A stretch of DNA of 64,000 nucleotides. Source: JBBEAM01 sp040882845 (GTDB taxonomy: Bacteria; Pseudomonadota; Alphaproteobacteria; Kiloniellales; DSM-21159). Numbering within the stretch: the first letter of the stretch is position 1; each line of letters starts with the position of its first letter. The position numbers and the translations under genes are program-made. This document shows positions 9,386 through 18,247 of the stretch, piece by piece. The stretch is taken from NCBI GenBank assembly GCA_040882845.1, contig JBBEAM010000013.1, forward strand, positions 1-64,000, read 5' to 3'. The notes under the pieces were generated by a model, which saw only the letters and a program-made list of their open reading frames with translations, ran no database searches and had not been told where the DNA came from.

Positions 9386-9923
9386 TCACAACCGCGCGCT
9401 GGCGGCTTCGGCGTCCAGGTCGTGCTGCACGATTTCGCCGTTGCGCGCTTCGTAGCCGGTCAGCCCGCGGATGAAGCCCCAGTGGGTGACGACGCAGATC
9501 TGGCGCCACGCGGCCTCCGCGCGCATCGCTGCTGTGAAATCGCGGCAGCGCAGGCCCAGTTCCTCCTCGGTCTCGTTCGGCTCGGGCCACCAGCGCGGCT
9601 CCAGCATGCCGAAGTCGAGATGCGGGAACCAGATCGCCGCGCGCCGTGCCGATGTCGCACATGAAGAAACAGCGCTCGCGCACCAGCGGGTTGATCACGA
9701 TCGGCAGCTCGAGCGTGCTGGCAATGATCTCGGCGGTCTCCAGGGTGCGCAGGTAAGGACTGACCAGCAGCTTGACCAGTCCCTTGCCGCGCAGCGCCTC
9801 GCCGGCGGCTTGGGCCTGGGCCTGCCCCTCTTCGGTCAGTCCGGGATCGACGATCCCCGGATCGACCCGGGTCTTGCCGAAATGCACGTTGAACCAGGAC
9901 TGGCCATGGCGCACCAGATGCAT
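9386..9923 (-). pseudogene. Histidine phosphatase (phosphoglycerate-mutase superfamily), frameshifted
   Basis: The N-terminal part starts at 9923 with MHLVRHGQSWFNVHFGK, the RHG phosphohistidine motif, and reads well to CDIGTA. The second half (FGMLEPRWWPEPNETEEEL, then CVVTHWGFIRGLTG with the second catalytic His) continues in another frame from about 9640. The switch falls in a run of alternating G and C around 9632-9645, where adding two bases would restore one frame of about 180 residues. This is either a real inactivating mutation or a sequencing error in a GC repeat. The substrate is unknown. The stop is at 9386. Confidence 0.8.
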
Positions 9924-9927
9924 GGGC

Positions 9928-10482
9928 TCAGTCCTTCTTGTTCCAGCCGCGGCCGGGCTGTTCCGGGGGCGGGACCTCCTGCCGATTTTCCGCAGAGGAG
10001 GACTCTCCCTGGCGTTCGGCATCGAGGTCGACGTAGTCGCCGTCGATGGTCGGACCGCGCCCGCCCGGCCCCTGCGATCCACGGGCCCCGTGCGGACCCG
10101 CGCCGCCGTGCATGCGCACCTCGGCATGGGCGGCGACATAGCGCCCAAGGGTCTGGCGCAGCAGATCGCGGACCGGCTGGACGAACAGCAGGGCGCCGAC
10201 GGCATCGGTGAAAAACCCGGGGGTCAGCAGCAGCGCGCCGGCGAACAGCAGACAGGCGCCGTCGAAAAGCTCGTGCGCCGGGAGCACGCCGCGGTCGAGC
10301 TGCTGACGCGCCCGCGCCAGGGTCGTCAGGCCCTGCAGCCGCAGCGCCCAGCTGCCCAGAATCGCGGTGATCACGACGATCGCCAGGGTCGGCCAGAGGC
10401 CGATCCAGCCGCCGATCTGGATAAACAGAGCGATTTCGATCAGCGGCACGACGATAAATGCCGCAAGTATGACGAGGCCCAT
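9928..10482 (-). CDS. fxsA: FxsA-family membrane protein
   Basis: FxsA is a small inner-membrane protein, named for suppressing phage T7 exclusion by the F plasmid when overproduced. The 184-residue product has the family N-terminus (PLIEIALFIQIGGWIGLWPT), two or three membrane helices including the long ILGSWALRLQGL and LLLTPGFFTDAVG segments, and a hydrophilic Gly/Pro-rich tail from about 125. Its start faces the Tim44-domain gene across a gap of about 200 bases. The stop is four bases before the phosphatase start. Confidence 0.9.
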   Translation of the reverse strand: MGLVILAAFIVVPLIEIALFIQIGGWIGLWPTLAIVVITAILGSWALRLQGLTTLARARQQLDRGVLPAHELFDGACLLFAGALLLTPGFFTDAVGALLFVQPVRDLLRQTLGRYVAAHAEVRMHGGAGPHGARGSQGPGGRGPTIDGDYVDLDAERQGESSSAENRQEVPPPEQPGRGWNKKD

Positions 10483-10681
10483 TCTTGCCCTTTCCGGTTA
10501 TTGCCCTTATTTACTGGGATGTGACCCTGGCGAGAGCAAGGGCTAATAATTTCCGGTCGGATTGGATCGAGATGCCGCCCAAGGTTTCCGGCGGCGCCCC
10601 TTCGGTGCCATAATCGGCCGTTACCGACGCTCCGGAATACACCGGAGACTGCCGTAACGAAGAGGACGGGTTCGTAAGGGC

Positions 10682-11359
10682 GTGCAATTTCTCGACATCA
10701 TTCTTATCGCGGCGATCGCGGCGTTCCTGATCTTCAGGCTGCGTTCCGTGCTCGGCCGCAAGGACGGCACCGAAGGCCGTCCCGGCTATGACCCCTTTCA
10801 GCAGAAGGAGCGCGGCGGCGAAAGCCCAAGCGAGGACACGGTCGTGCATCTGCCCGATCGCGAGTCCGAGCCCGCCAAGCCCGCTCCGCCGGATTTCGGC
10901 AGCGGCGGCCCGGCCGAGGGCATGAAGGCAATTCACAACCTCGACGGCAGCTTCGATCCGCAGGTCTTCGTCGGCGGCGCCCGCCAGGCTTTCGAGATCA
11001 TCGTCGCCGCCTTCGCCGAGGGCGACAAGCAGGCGCTGCGGCCGCTGCTCGCCAATGACGTCTATGAGGACTTCGCCGGCGCCATCGACGCGCGCCAGTC
11101 CGAGGAGCAGTCGCTGGAAACCACTCTGGTCAGCATCGACTCCGCGGAGATCATCGAGGCCGAGCTGCAGGGCAAGAGCGCCTTCGTGACGGTCAAGTTC
11201 GTCTCCCAGCAGATCAACGTGACCCGGGATTCCGAAGGCCGCATCCTGGAGGGTGCGCCCGGCGAGACCGTGGCCATCACCGACATCTGGACCTTCGCGC
11301 GCAACACCCGCAGCCGCGATCCCAACTGGTCGCTGGTGGCGACGCGCAGCCAGAACTGA
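10682..11359 (+). CDS. Tim44-domain protein (TimA-like)
   Basis: A 225-residue protein with one N-terminal membrane anchor (MQFLDIILIAAIAAFLIFRL), a charged linker and a C-terminal Tim44-like domain (about 85-225: FDPQVFVGGARQAFEIIVAAFAEGD and following). Alphaproteobacterial homologues of mitochondrial Tim44 are membrane-bound and thought to act near the Sec/Tat export and chaperone machinery. The GTG start at 10682 gives the usual N-terminus with the anchor at once. It is followed by mltA, the conserved neighbour in this group, after 17 bases. Confidence 0.88.
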   Translation: MQFLDIILIAAIAAFLIFRLRSVLGRKDGTEGRPGYDPFQQKERGGESPSEDTVVHLPDRESEPAKPAPPDFGSGGPAEGMKAIHNLDGSFDPQVFVGGARQAFEIIVAAFAEGDKQALRPLLANDVYEDFAGAIDARQSEEQSLETTLVSIDSAEIIEAELQGKSAFVTVKFVSQQINVTRDSEGRILEGAPGETVAITDIWTFARNTRSRDPNWSLVATRSQN

Positions 11360-11376
11360 GGCCGCGGGGGCTGGCC

Positions 11377-12615
11377 GTGAGACCGCTCCTCGCCACCCTC
11401 CGAAGCCATCCCAAAGCGCTCTGGATCGGCATCGCGGCACTGCTGCTGCTCGGCGCCGCCGTCGCCGCCTGCGAGATGGTCTCCGCGCCGCCGCCGGAGC
11501 CGCCCGCCCGCCAAGCCGAGCTGCTGCTCACGCCGGCGCGCTTTGCCGATCTGCCCGGCTGGCGCGACGATGCGGTGAGCGCCGCGCTACCGGCGCTGCA
11601 GCAGTCCTGCGCGCGCTTCGAGCGCCTGCCCGATGAGCGCGAGGTCGGGCCCGGCGCCCTGGCCGGAACCGCCGCCGACTGGCGTGCGCCCTGCCAGGCG
11701 CTGGAAATGGTGCTGCCCGGCAACGACAGCGCCCTGCGCGGCTATCTGGAGAGCTGGTTCCGGCCCTATCTCGCCTCCAACGGCGGCGAAACGCAGGGCC
11801 TCTTCACCGGTTACTACGAAACCGAACTGCGCGGCTCCATGACCCGCGGCGGTCCCTACCAGACGCCGCTCTATCGCGCGCCGGAGGACCTGGTGAAGGT
11901 CGATCCCGCGGCGATGCCGGCGGACTGGCCCGCAGAGGTCGCCGCGGCGCGGCAGGGCGAGGGCGGATTGCAGCCCTATCCGGTGCGCGCCGAGATCGAA
12001 GAGGGAGCGCTCGCCGGACGAAATCTGGAGCTGATCTGGATCGACGATCCGGTCGATGTCTTCTTCCTGCATGTCCAGGGCTCGGGCCGGGTGACCCTGC
12101 CCGACGGGTCCGCCGTCCGGGTCGGCTTCGCCGGCTCCAACGGCCACCCCTTCTACGCCATCGGCCGGGCCCTGATCGACGAGGGCGTGCTGACCCGCGA
12201 GAACGTCACCGCCCAGGCGGTGCGCGACTGGCTGCGTGCCCATCCCGAAGACGGCAAGGCGCTGATGCGGCGCAACGAGCGCTATATCTTCTTTCGCCTG
12301 ATCGAGGGCGCGGGGCCGATCGGCGCCGCCGGTGTGCCGCTCACCGCCGGGCGCAGCCTGGCCGTCGATCCCGCCTTCCTCGCCTATGGCCTGCCGCTCT
12401 GGCTCGACACCACCTGGCCGGGGACCGACGATCCGCTGCGCCGGCTGATGGTTGCTCAGGACACCGGCTCGGCGATCAAGGGTCCGGTGCGCGGCGATTT
12501 CTACTGGGGTTCCGGCGAGCCGGCGCTGGAACAGGCCGGGCGGATGAAGCAGCCCGGCCGCTATTTCCTCCTGCTGCCGAAAAGCGTCGCAGAGCGCCGC
12601 GACAGGACGAGCTAG
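11377..12615 (+). CDS. mltA: Membrane-bound lytic murein transglycosylase A
   Basis: MltA cleaves the glycan strands of peptidoglycan to 1,6-anhydromuropeptides. The GTG start at 11377 gives a signal anchor (WIGIAALLLLGAAVAAC) with a plausible lipobox ending in Cys32. The MltA domain follows (GLFTGYYETELRGS, VDVFFLHVQGSGRV) and a C-terminal 3D domain is marked by MVAQDTGSAIKGPVRGD with its catalytic-type aspartates. Total 412 residues. The TAG stop lies inside the dispersed repeat copy B, so that repeat begins within the gene's last codons. Confidence 0.94.
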   Translation: MRPLLATLRSHPKALWIGIAALLLLGAAVAACEMVSAPPPEPPARQAELLLTPARFADLPGWRDDAVSAALPALQQSCARFERLPDEREVGPGALAGTAADWRAPCQALEMVLPGNDSALRGYLESWFRPYLASNGGETQGLFTGYYETELRGSMTRGGPYQTPLYRAPEDLVKVDPAAMPADWPAEVAAARQGEGGLQPYPVRAEIEEGALAGRNLELIWIDDPVDVFFLHVQGSGRVTLPDGSAVRVGFAGSNGHPFYAIGRALIDEGVLTRENVTAQAVRDWLRAHPEDGKALMRRNERYIFFRLIEGAGPIGAAGVPLTAGRSLAVDPAFLAYGLPLWLDTTWPGTDDPLRRLMVAQDTGSAIKGPVRGDFYWGSGEPALEQAGRMKQPGRYFLLLPKSVAERRDRTS

Positions 12616-12666
12616 AGCAAGATTCACGGTGTCCTCTGTTTCAAAGTGACCCGATCAGGCTCTAGC
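12611..12666. repeat. Intergenic inverted repeat, copy B
   Basis: The ends are GCTAGAGC (12611-12618) and GCTCTAGC (12659-12666), perfect inverted 8-mers. The left half (TAGAGCAAGATTCACG) matches copy A, and the right 17 bases (12650-12666, CCCGATCAGGCTCTAGC) recur exactly at 18248-18264. The element overlaps the mltA stop codon and separates mltA from the lut genes. Confidence 0.7.
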
Positions 12667-12732
12667 CCTTTGATCTTTTGCGTTCTAGCTTCTAAGTGGT
12701 AGGACCAATTTACGGCAGCAGCGAGAGGATCC

Positions 12733-13530
12733 ATGGCGCCAGCGGAGAGGGAAGGCAAGGAAAAGACGGCGCCGCGTGTCGCGCTCTTCGTCACCTGCCT
12801 GGTCGATCTCTTCCGGCCCAGCGTCGGCTTCGCCACGGTCAAGCTGCTGGAGGACGCCGGCTGCCGGGTCGAGGTGCCGCGCGCCCAGACCTGCTGCGGC
12901 CAGCCGGCCTACAATTCCGGCGACAAGCGCGACACCAAGGACATCGCCCGGGCGGTGATCGCCGCCTTTTCCGGCTACGACTACGTGGTCGCGCCCTCCG
13001 GCTCCTGCGCCGCGATGCTCTCCCAGCACTACCCCGAACTCTTCGCCGAGGATCCGGACGAGCTCGCGGACGCGCAGCGTCTGGCGGCCAAGACCTACGA
13101 ACTGATGGCCTTCCTCGCCGATGTGCTGAAGGTCGAGACCGTCGCGGCTAGCCACCCCGGCAAGGTGACCTATCACGACTCCTGCTCCGGCCTGCGCGAG
13201 CTCGGGGTGAAGACCCAGCCGCGCCGCCTGCTCGCCGGCGTCGAGGGGCTGGAACTGGTGGAGCTGGCGGATTCCGAGATCTGCTGCGGCTTCGGCGGCA
13301 CCTTCTGCGTCAAGTATCCCGACATCTCCAATGCCATGGTCTCCAACAAGACCGAGAACATCCGCGCCAGCGGCGCGCCGCTGCTGCTGGCCGGCGATCT
13401 CGGCTGCCTGATGAACATGGCCGGCAAGCTGCAGCGCGAGGGCAGCGGCGTGGAGGCGCGCCATGTCGCCGAGGTGCTGGCGGGCATGACCGGGGAGCCG
13501 GCGATCGGCGCCGGCGGGAAGAAGGGCTGA
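12733..13530 (+). CDS. lutA: L-lactate oxidation complex subunit LutA (CCG-domain Fe-S protein)
   Basis: LutA is the CCG-domain subunit of the LutABC (YkgEFG) iron-sulfur enzyme that oxidises L-lactate to pyruvate. The 265-residue protein has two cysteine-rich CCG repeats: ARAQTCCGQPAYNSGD-like near residues 52-65 (RAQTCCGQP) and DSEICCGFGGTFC near 178-190, the second preceded by TYHDSCSGLRELG. The ATG start at 12733 is preceded by AGCGAGAGGAT. It is the first of three clustered lut genes, with lutB starting six bases after its stop. Confidence 0.92.
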   Translation: MAPAEREGKEKTAPRVALFVTCLVDLFRPSVGFATVKLLEDAGCRVEVPRAQTCCGQPAYNSGDKRDTKDIARAVIAAFSGYDYVVAPSGSCAAMLSQHYPELFAEDPDELADAQRLAAKTYELMAFLADVLKVETVAASHPGKVTYHDSCSGLRELGVKTQPRRLLAGVEGLELVELADSEICCGFGGTFCVKYPDISNAMVSNKTENIRASGAPLLLAGDLGCLMNMAGKLQREGSGVEARHVAEVLAGMTGEPAIGAGGKKG

Positions 13531-13535
13531 GCGCG

Positions 13536-14966
13536 ATGCAGGCGACCTCCCGCAACTTCAAGAACAAGGCCCGCGCCGCGCTCGACGACCCGCAGCTCAA
13601 GAAGGCGCTGGCCAATATGAAGGGCGGCTTCATCGAGAAGCGGCGCAAGGTCGCCGACGCCCTGCCGGAATTCGAGGCGCTGCGCGATCAGGCGCGCGAC
13701 ATCAAGAACCACACCCTGCAGCACCTCGATCTCTACCTGGAGCGCTACGAGGAAAAGGTGACGGAAAGCGGCGGCCAGGTGCACTGGTGCGCGACCGCCG
13801 CGGACGCCCGCCAAGCGGTGCTGGAGATCTGCCGCTCCGTCGAGGCGAAGACCGTCACCAAGGGCAAGTCGATGATCGCCGAGGAGATCGGCCTCAACGA
13901 GTTCCTCGAGGCCAAGGGGATCGAGCCGATCGAAACCGACCTCGGCGAGTACATCATCCAGCTGCGCCGCGAACCGCCGAGCCACATCATCGCCCCGGCG
14001 ATCCACCTGACCAAGGAGCAGGTGGCCGACGACTTCCGCCGGGTCCACGACAAGCTCCCCGCCGACCGCCAGCTGACCGAGCCCAGCGCCCTGGTCGACG
14101 AGGCGCGGCAGATGCTGCGCCAGAAGTACCTCGACGCCGACGTCGGGATCACCGGCGCCAACTTCCTGATCGCCGAGACCGGGAGCTCGGTGATCGTCAC
14201 CAACGAGGGCAACGGCGATCTGACGCAGATCCTGCCCAAGGTGCATATCGTCGTCGCCAGCCTGGAGAAGGTGGTGCCGACCCTGGAGGACGCGACCTCG
14301 ATCCTGCGGGTGCTGGCGCGCTCGGCCACGGGGCAGGAATTCTCCTCCTACACCACCTTCTCGACCGGGCCGCGCCGCGCCGAGGATCCCGACGGGCCGG
14401 AGCAGTATCACGTCATCCTGCTCGACAACGGCCGTTCGGCGATGCTCGGCACCGAGTTCCAGGACATGCTGCGCTGCATCCGCTGCGGCGCCTGCATGAA
14501 CCACTGTCCGGTCTATCACGCGGTCGGCGGCCACACCTACGGCTGGGTCTATCCAGGGCCCATGGGCGCGGTGCTGACGCCCAGCCTGATCGGCGTCGAC
14601 GAGGCCGGGCATCTGCCCAACGCGTCGACCTTCTGCGGCCGCTGCGAAAGCGTCTGCCCGATGCGCATTCCTCTGCCGAAGATGATGCGCCACTGGCGCG
14701 AGCGCGAGTTCGAGCGGCATCTCTCGCCGGCTGCCGCGCGCTTCGGAATCGCCCTCTGGGCCTTCTTTGCCAAGCGGCCGGGGCTGTACCAGGCCCTGAC
14801 CGGGCTGCAGATGCGGTTGCTGGGCGCGCTGGGGCGGGCCAAGGGCCGCTTCCGCCGTCTGCCCCTGGCGGGCGGCTGGACCCGGTATCGCGATCTTCCA
14901 GCACCCCAGGGCAAGACCTTCCAGACGCGCTGGGCGGAGGAGCTGAGAAGGCGGAGGGCGGCATGA
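13536..14966 (+). CDS. lutB: L-lactate oxidation complex subunit LutB (LUD domain, 4Fe-4S)
   Basis: LutB combines an N-terminal LUD domain (about 60-300) with a ferredoxin-like pair of 4Fe-4S sites. The first is CIRCGACMNHCPVYHAVGG (about 312-330) and the second FCGRCESVCPMRIPLP (about 367-382). Length, 476 residues, is typical. The tail after the clusters is Arg-rich and variable. Its stop overlaps the lutC start (ATGA). With LutA and LutC it forms the membrane-associated lactate-oxidising complex feeding electrons to the respiratory chain. Confidence 0.94.
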   Translation: MQATSRNFKNKARAALDDPQLKKALANMKGGFIEKRRKVADALPEFEALRDQARDIKNHTLQHLDLYLERYEEKVTESGGQVHWCATAADARQAVLEICRSVEAKTVTKGKSMIAEEIGLNEFLEAKGIEPIETDLGEYIIQLRREPPSHIIAPAIHLTKEQVADDFRRVHDKLPADRQLTEPSALVDEARQMLRQKYLDADVGITGANFLIAETGSSVIVTNEGNGDLTQILPKVHIVVASLEKVVPTLEDATSILRVLARSATGQEFSSYTTFSTGPRRAEDPDGPEQYHVILLDNGRSAMLGTEFQDMLRCIRCGACMNHCPVYHAVGGHTYGWVYPGPMGAVLTPSLIGVDEAGHLPNASTFCGRCESVCPMRIPLPKMMRHWREREFERHLSPAAARFGIALWAFFAKRPGLYQALTGLQMRLLGALGRAKGRFRRLPLAGGWTRYRDLPAPQGKTFQTRWAEELRRRRAA

Positions 14967-15649
14967 GCGCCGAGGCCCGCGAAACCGTGCTGGCGGCGCT
15001 GCGCCGGTCGCTGAAGCGCGCGCCCGGCGACGAAGCGGCGGTCGAGGCCCGCTTGTCCGGCCATCCGCGCGGCATCCTTCCCGCGCGCGGCCAGAGAGAA
15101 CACTCGGCCCAGGTCGAACTCTTCGTCGAGATGGCCGAGAAGGTGCAGAGCACCACGGCGCGGGTTTCCTCGGCTGCGGAGATTCCCGAGGCGCTGACGG
15201 ATTTCCTCAAGCGCCACAACCTCGGCGGCGCGGTCAAGCTGGCGCCCCACGGCGAGCTCGATACCCTGCCCTGGTCCGAGAAGACGCCAACCCTGACCCT
15301 GGCCTCGGGGATCGCCGTGGACAGCGACGAGGTTTCCCTGGTCCGCGCTTTCGGCGGCGTGGCGGAAACCGGCACCCTGATGCTGCGCTCCGGCGCCGAG
15401 GGGCCGACCACCCTCAACTTCCTGCCGGAGAACCACGTGGTGGTGATCAAGACCAGCGAAATCGGCGGCAGCTACGAGGACGTCTGGGACCGCCTGCGCG
15501 CGCTCTACGGCGAGGGCAATCTGCCGCGCACGGTCAACTGCATCACCGGGCCCTCGCGCACCGGCGACATCGAGCAGACCATCCAACTCGGCGCGCATGG
15601 GCCGCGGCGGCTGCACATCATCCTCTGGGACGATGGCGAAGAAAGCTGA
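14963..15649 (+). CDS. lutC: L-lactate oxidation complex subunit LutC (LUD domain)
   Basis: LutC is the small LUD-domain subunit. The 228-residue protein starts at the ATG overlapping the lutB stop. It carries the family's C-terminal core (VRAFGGVAETGTLMLRSG, FLPENHVVVIKTSEI, TVNCITGPSRTGDIEQTIQLGAHGP, LHIIL). A longer upstream frame is a lutB shadow. No lactate permease or LutR regulator is nearby, so control of the set is not evident. Confidence 0.93.
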   Translation: MSAEARETVLAALRRSLKRAPGDEAAVEARLSGHPRGILPARGQREHSAQVELFVEMAEKVQSTTARVSSAAEIPEALTDFLKRHNLGGAVKLAPHGELDTLPWSEKTPTLTLASGIAVDSDEVSLVRAFGGVAETGTLMLRSGAEGPTTLNFLPENHVVVIKTSEIGGSYEDVWDRLRALYGEGNLPRTVNCITGPSRTGDIEQTIQLGAHGPRRLHIILWDDGEES

Positions 15650-16256
15650 CAGGAAACGGCCCCGGAAGTCCGGACCGGCCCCGCTGAGCGACGCCGAGCT
15701 CTGGCGGCATGTCGTGCGCGACGTCACCCCCTTGCCCTCCGGCAGTCTGGCGGGGCCCCAGTTCGACGCGCCGGCCGCCCTGCCGTCCGCAGGGAAGGCG
15801 GACTCCGCCGCCGCGCCGCCGCCTGCGCGCCGCAGGGTCCAGCCCGGCCCGCCGCCCAAGGCTCCGCCGCCGAAGATCAAGCCGGAGCTGCTGCACGGCG
15901 AGATGCGCGATCTCGACCGGCGCAGCGCCGAACGCCTGAAGCGCGGCCAGCTGCCGATCGAGGCGCAGCTCGACCTGCACGGCCTCAACCAGCTCGACGC
16001 GCAGCGCGCGCTGGAGGCCTTTCTCGCCGCGGCCCAGGAGGCGGGACGGCGCTGCGTCCTGGTGATCACCGGTAAGGGCGGGGTCGGCCGTGCCCCGGCG
16101 GGCGGCGAGGCCGGGGTGCTGCGCCGCGCCGTGCCGCTGTGGCTGAACCAGGCCGGCCTGCGCGAGAAGGTCCTGGCCTATGCCTACGCCCAGCCGAAGC
16201 ACGGCGGCCAGGGCGCGCTCTACGTGCTGGTGAAGCGGCAAAGAAGCGGCTGCTGA
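15633..16256 (+). CDS. Smr/MutS2-domain endonuclease-like protein
   Basis: A 207-residue protein with a basic, Pro/Ala-rich N-terminal half (to about 95) and a C-terminal Smr domain: LDLHGLNQLDAQRALEAFL (the LDLHG motif) at about 110-128, then VITGKGGVGR (the TGKG motif) and HGGQGALYVLVKR. Smr domains nick DNA or RNA; the cellular role of this stand-alone form is unsettled. The ATG at 15633 overlaps the end of lutC by 17 bases. In relatives smr usually follows mltA directly, so the lut genes look inserted between them. Confidence 0.9.
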   Translation: MAKKADRKRPRKSGPAPLSDAELWRHVVRDVTPLPSGSLAGPQFDAPAALPSAGKADSAAAPPPARRRVQPGPPPKAPPPKIKPELLHGEMRDLDRRSAERLKRGQLPIEAQLDLHGLNQLDAQRALEAFLAAAQEAGRRCVLVITGKGGVGRAPAGGEAGVLRRAVPLWLNQAGLREKVLAYAYAQPKHGGQGALYVLVKRQRSGC

Positions 16257-16304
16257 CGCGATTCTGCGCTAAACTCCACCCCGGTTAAGCGAAGGAGGTT
16301 AGAG

Positions 16305-16781
16305 ATGGAACTCAAGGGCTCCTGCCACTGCGGGGCCGTGCGCTTCACGGTGCAGTCCCACGCGCCCGCGCCCTACATGCGCTGCTACTGCTCGATCTGC
16401 CGCAAGACGGCGGGCGGCGGCGGCTATGCGATCAATCTCGGCGCCGACAAGGAAACCCTCGAGGTCACGGGCGAGGAGAACCTCAGCCTCTACCGCGCCA
16501 AGCGGGAGAATGGCGAGCGCAGCAGCGGCGAGCGCAACTTCTGCAAGCACTGCGGCTCGGCGCTCTGGCTCTGGGATCCGACCTGGCCGGAACTGGTCCA
16601 CCCACACGCCTCGGCGATCGACAGCGAGCTGCCGGAGCCGCCGCAGCGGGTGCACATCCTGCTCGACAGCAAGGCCAAGTGGGTGCCGCTGCAGACCGAG
16701 CGGGACGACGAGACCTTCGAGGGCTATCCCGACCGCTCCCTGGCCGACTGGCACAAAGCCAACGGCCTCGGCGATCTGTGA
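16305..16781 (+). CDS. GFA-family (glutathione-dependent formaldehyde-activating enzyme-like) protein
   Basis: A 158-residue zinc protein of the GFA fold. The metal ligands are visible as CHC (7, 9), CYCSIC (27, 29, 32) and CKHC (80, 83) in the GSCHCGAVRF and NFCKHCGSALWLW contexts. Family members bind zinc and, in one case, promote S-hydroxymethylglutathione formation, though most have no proven reaction. A strong AGGAGG precedes the start by seven bases. The stop overlaps the following GTG start, so the XRE gene is coupled to it. Confidence 0.88.
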   Translation: MELKGSCHCGAVRFTVQSHAPAPYMRCYCSICRKTAGGGGYAINLGADKETLEVTGEENLSLYRAKRENGERSSGERNFCKHCGSALWLWDPTWPELVHPHASAIDSELPEPPQRVHILLDSKAKWVPLQTERDDETFEGYPDRSLADWHKANGLGDL

Positions 16782-17140
16782 CTCCCTTCGGCGAGAGACT
16801 GCGGGCGCTGCGCGCCGAGAAGGGCGTCCAGGCCAAAGAGATGGCCCGGATGCTGGGCGTCTCGGCCGCCTATCTTTCGGCCCTGGAGCACGGCCACCGG
16901 GGGATGCCGAACCGCCGCTTCGTGCACCAGGTCTGTCAGTACTTCGGCCTGATCTGGGACGACGCCGACGCCCTGCAGGCGCTGGCCGAGCTGTCGCACC
17001 CCCGGGTGGTGGTCGATAGCAGCGGCCTGACCCCGGCGCACACCCGGCTCGCCAACCTCCTGGCCAAGAAAATTCGCGACCTCGACGAGCACGAAGCGGC
17101 GGCGCTGGCCGCGCGGCTCGACGGCGGCGCGGAGGATTAA
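16778..17140 (+). CDS. XRE-family transcriptional regulator
   Basis: A 120-residue helix-turn-helix protein: the Cro/CI-type domain spans about 4-60 (ERLRALRAEKGVQAKEMARMLGVSAAYLSALEHG), followed by a conserved tail (LAELSHPRVVVDSSGLTPAHTRLANLL). This regulator is a regular companion of mltA-smr in alphaproteobacteria. The GTG start overlaps the GFA stop (GTGA). Upstream residues of the longer open frame are a GFA shadow. Its target genes are unknown. Confidence 0.9.
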   Translation: MTPFGERLRALRAEKGVQAKEMARMLGVSAAYLSALEHGHRGMPNRRFVHQVCQYFGLIWDDADALQALAELSHPRVVVDSSGLTPAHTRLANLLAKKIRDLDEHEAAALAARLDGGAED

Positions 17141-17161
17141 TAGCGCCAGAAGCCGAGGGAA

Positions 17162-17197
17162 GGCCGCCAGCACGGTGAAGGCGTGCGGCGCCCTTTT
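17162..17197 (+). terminator. Probable intrinsic terminator
   Basis: An imperfect GC-rich stem (GGCCGCCAGCACG against CGTGCGGCGCC) with a short loop is followed by six T residues (17193-17198). It lies in the 57-base gap between the convergent XRE and sulfotransferase genes. Confidence 0.45.
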
Positions 17198-18220
17198 TTA
17201 CTCCGCCCGCAGTCGCGGCGTCTTTCCCCCCGCCGGCTTGGCGAAGGGGTTGCCCCAGAGATCCTCGCCCTCGCCGTAGGTTCCGGCGTTGGCGTGGATC
17301 TGGCCTGGCAGCACCGGGTTCTCGAAGCCGCAGAAGCGCAGGATTTCTTCCTGGCCGGCAGGGCTCCCCAGCAGCTCCATGTCGAAGATGCGCAGCTTGT
17401 CCGGGTGGGCTCCGGCGAGCTTCCCGGCGGCGGCGTAGTAGTCGTCCCAGTAGCGGGCGATGCCGTCGCGCGCCGTCTTCACCGGATACTTGGGATAGCA
17501 GCGGTCCCAGGGCACGTGCTTCCAGTAGCTGCCGTCGTGCGCCACCCAGTGGTTGACCGATCCCTTGCCTTCCCCCTCCTTCACCTTGATGAAGGACTCG
17601 ATCGTCTCCTGCTTGTCGCGGCGCAGCACGACGGCCCGGAAATTCGGGAAGAAGGACATCACGCCCTGCAGGCTCGGCAGCCACCAGTGGGCGACGTCGC
17701 CGGTGAAGTCGAACAGCTGGGTCAGCAGGGTGAAGCGCTGCAGATGGAAGCGCAGCCCAGGGGTCGCGGCGGCCCAGGGCAGCACGGTCGGGTGCTCATG
17801 GGAGAAGCAGCCGCCGGGCTGCGCCTGCAGCAGCTGGGTGAAGCTGGTCGAGCCGCAGCGTCCGGTGCCCAGGCCGAGGATCAGGCGGCCGCGCGCCGCC
17901 GGATCGGCATTGAGATCGATGGCCTCTGTACCGCCGTTGCGTTCGGCCAGTTCCTCGCGCAGCATCGCCAGCATCAGCTCCTGGGGATAGGCGCTGGCGG
18001 GAAAGCGGCTGAGCGCCTTCTGGACGAAGAGGGCGGCCTTGTGCCGCCGCCCGGTCAGGCTGTAGAGCAGCGCCTTGGAAAGCAGGATCTCCGCGATCGG
18101 CAGTTTGTAGACGCTTTCCTGGGAGGCCTGCAGGATCCTGGCGGCCTGGATGTCGGCTTCCTGCAGGTTGCCGACGGTATAGAGGTCCCAGACCCGCTTG
18201 ATCGCTTCTTCTCGCTGCAT
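17198..18220 (-). CDS. Sulfotransferase-family protein
   Basis: A 340-residue protein. The N-terminal 100 residues are helical and TPR-like (AEILLSKALLYSLTGRRHKAALFVQKAL). The rest is a P-loop sulfotransferase domain whose PAPS-binding loop reads GLGTGRCGSTSF at about 116-127. A second conserved stretch is VVLRRDKQETIESFIK. The acceptor is unknown; such enzymes sulfate glycans or lipids, or act on cell-surface molecules. It is separate from the methyltransferase and TPR genes at 20.4-22.9 kb but could share their theme of surface modification. Confidence 0.8.
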   Translation of the reverse strand: MQREEAIKRVWDLYTVGNLQEADIQAARILQASQESVYKLPIAEILLSKALLYSLTGRRHKAALFVQKALSRFPASAYPQELMLAMLREELAERNGGTEAIDLNADPAARGRLILGLGTGRCGSTSFTQLLQAQPGGCFSHEHPTVLPWAAATPGLRFHLQRFTLLTQLFDFTGDVAHWWLPSLQGVMSFFPNFRAVVLRRDKQETIESFIKVKEGEGKGSVNHWVAHDGSYWKHVPWDRCYPKYPVKTARDGIARYWDDYYAAAGKLAGAHPDKLRIFDMELLGSPAGQEEILRFCGFENPVLPGQIHANAGTYGEGEDLWGNPFAKPAGGKTPRLRAE

Positions 18221-18247
18221 CCTTCATCCCAAGCTTTATCAGCGCGG

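Noticed and set aside
13173..14720. 515-codon frame opposite lutB
   Set aside because: It is antisense to clear Fe-S motifs in lutA and lutB.
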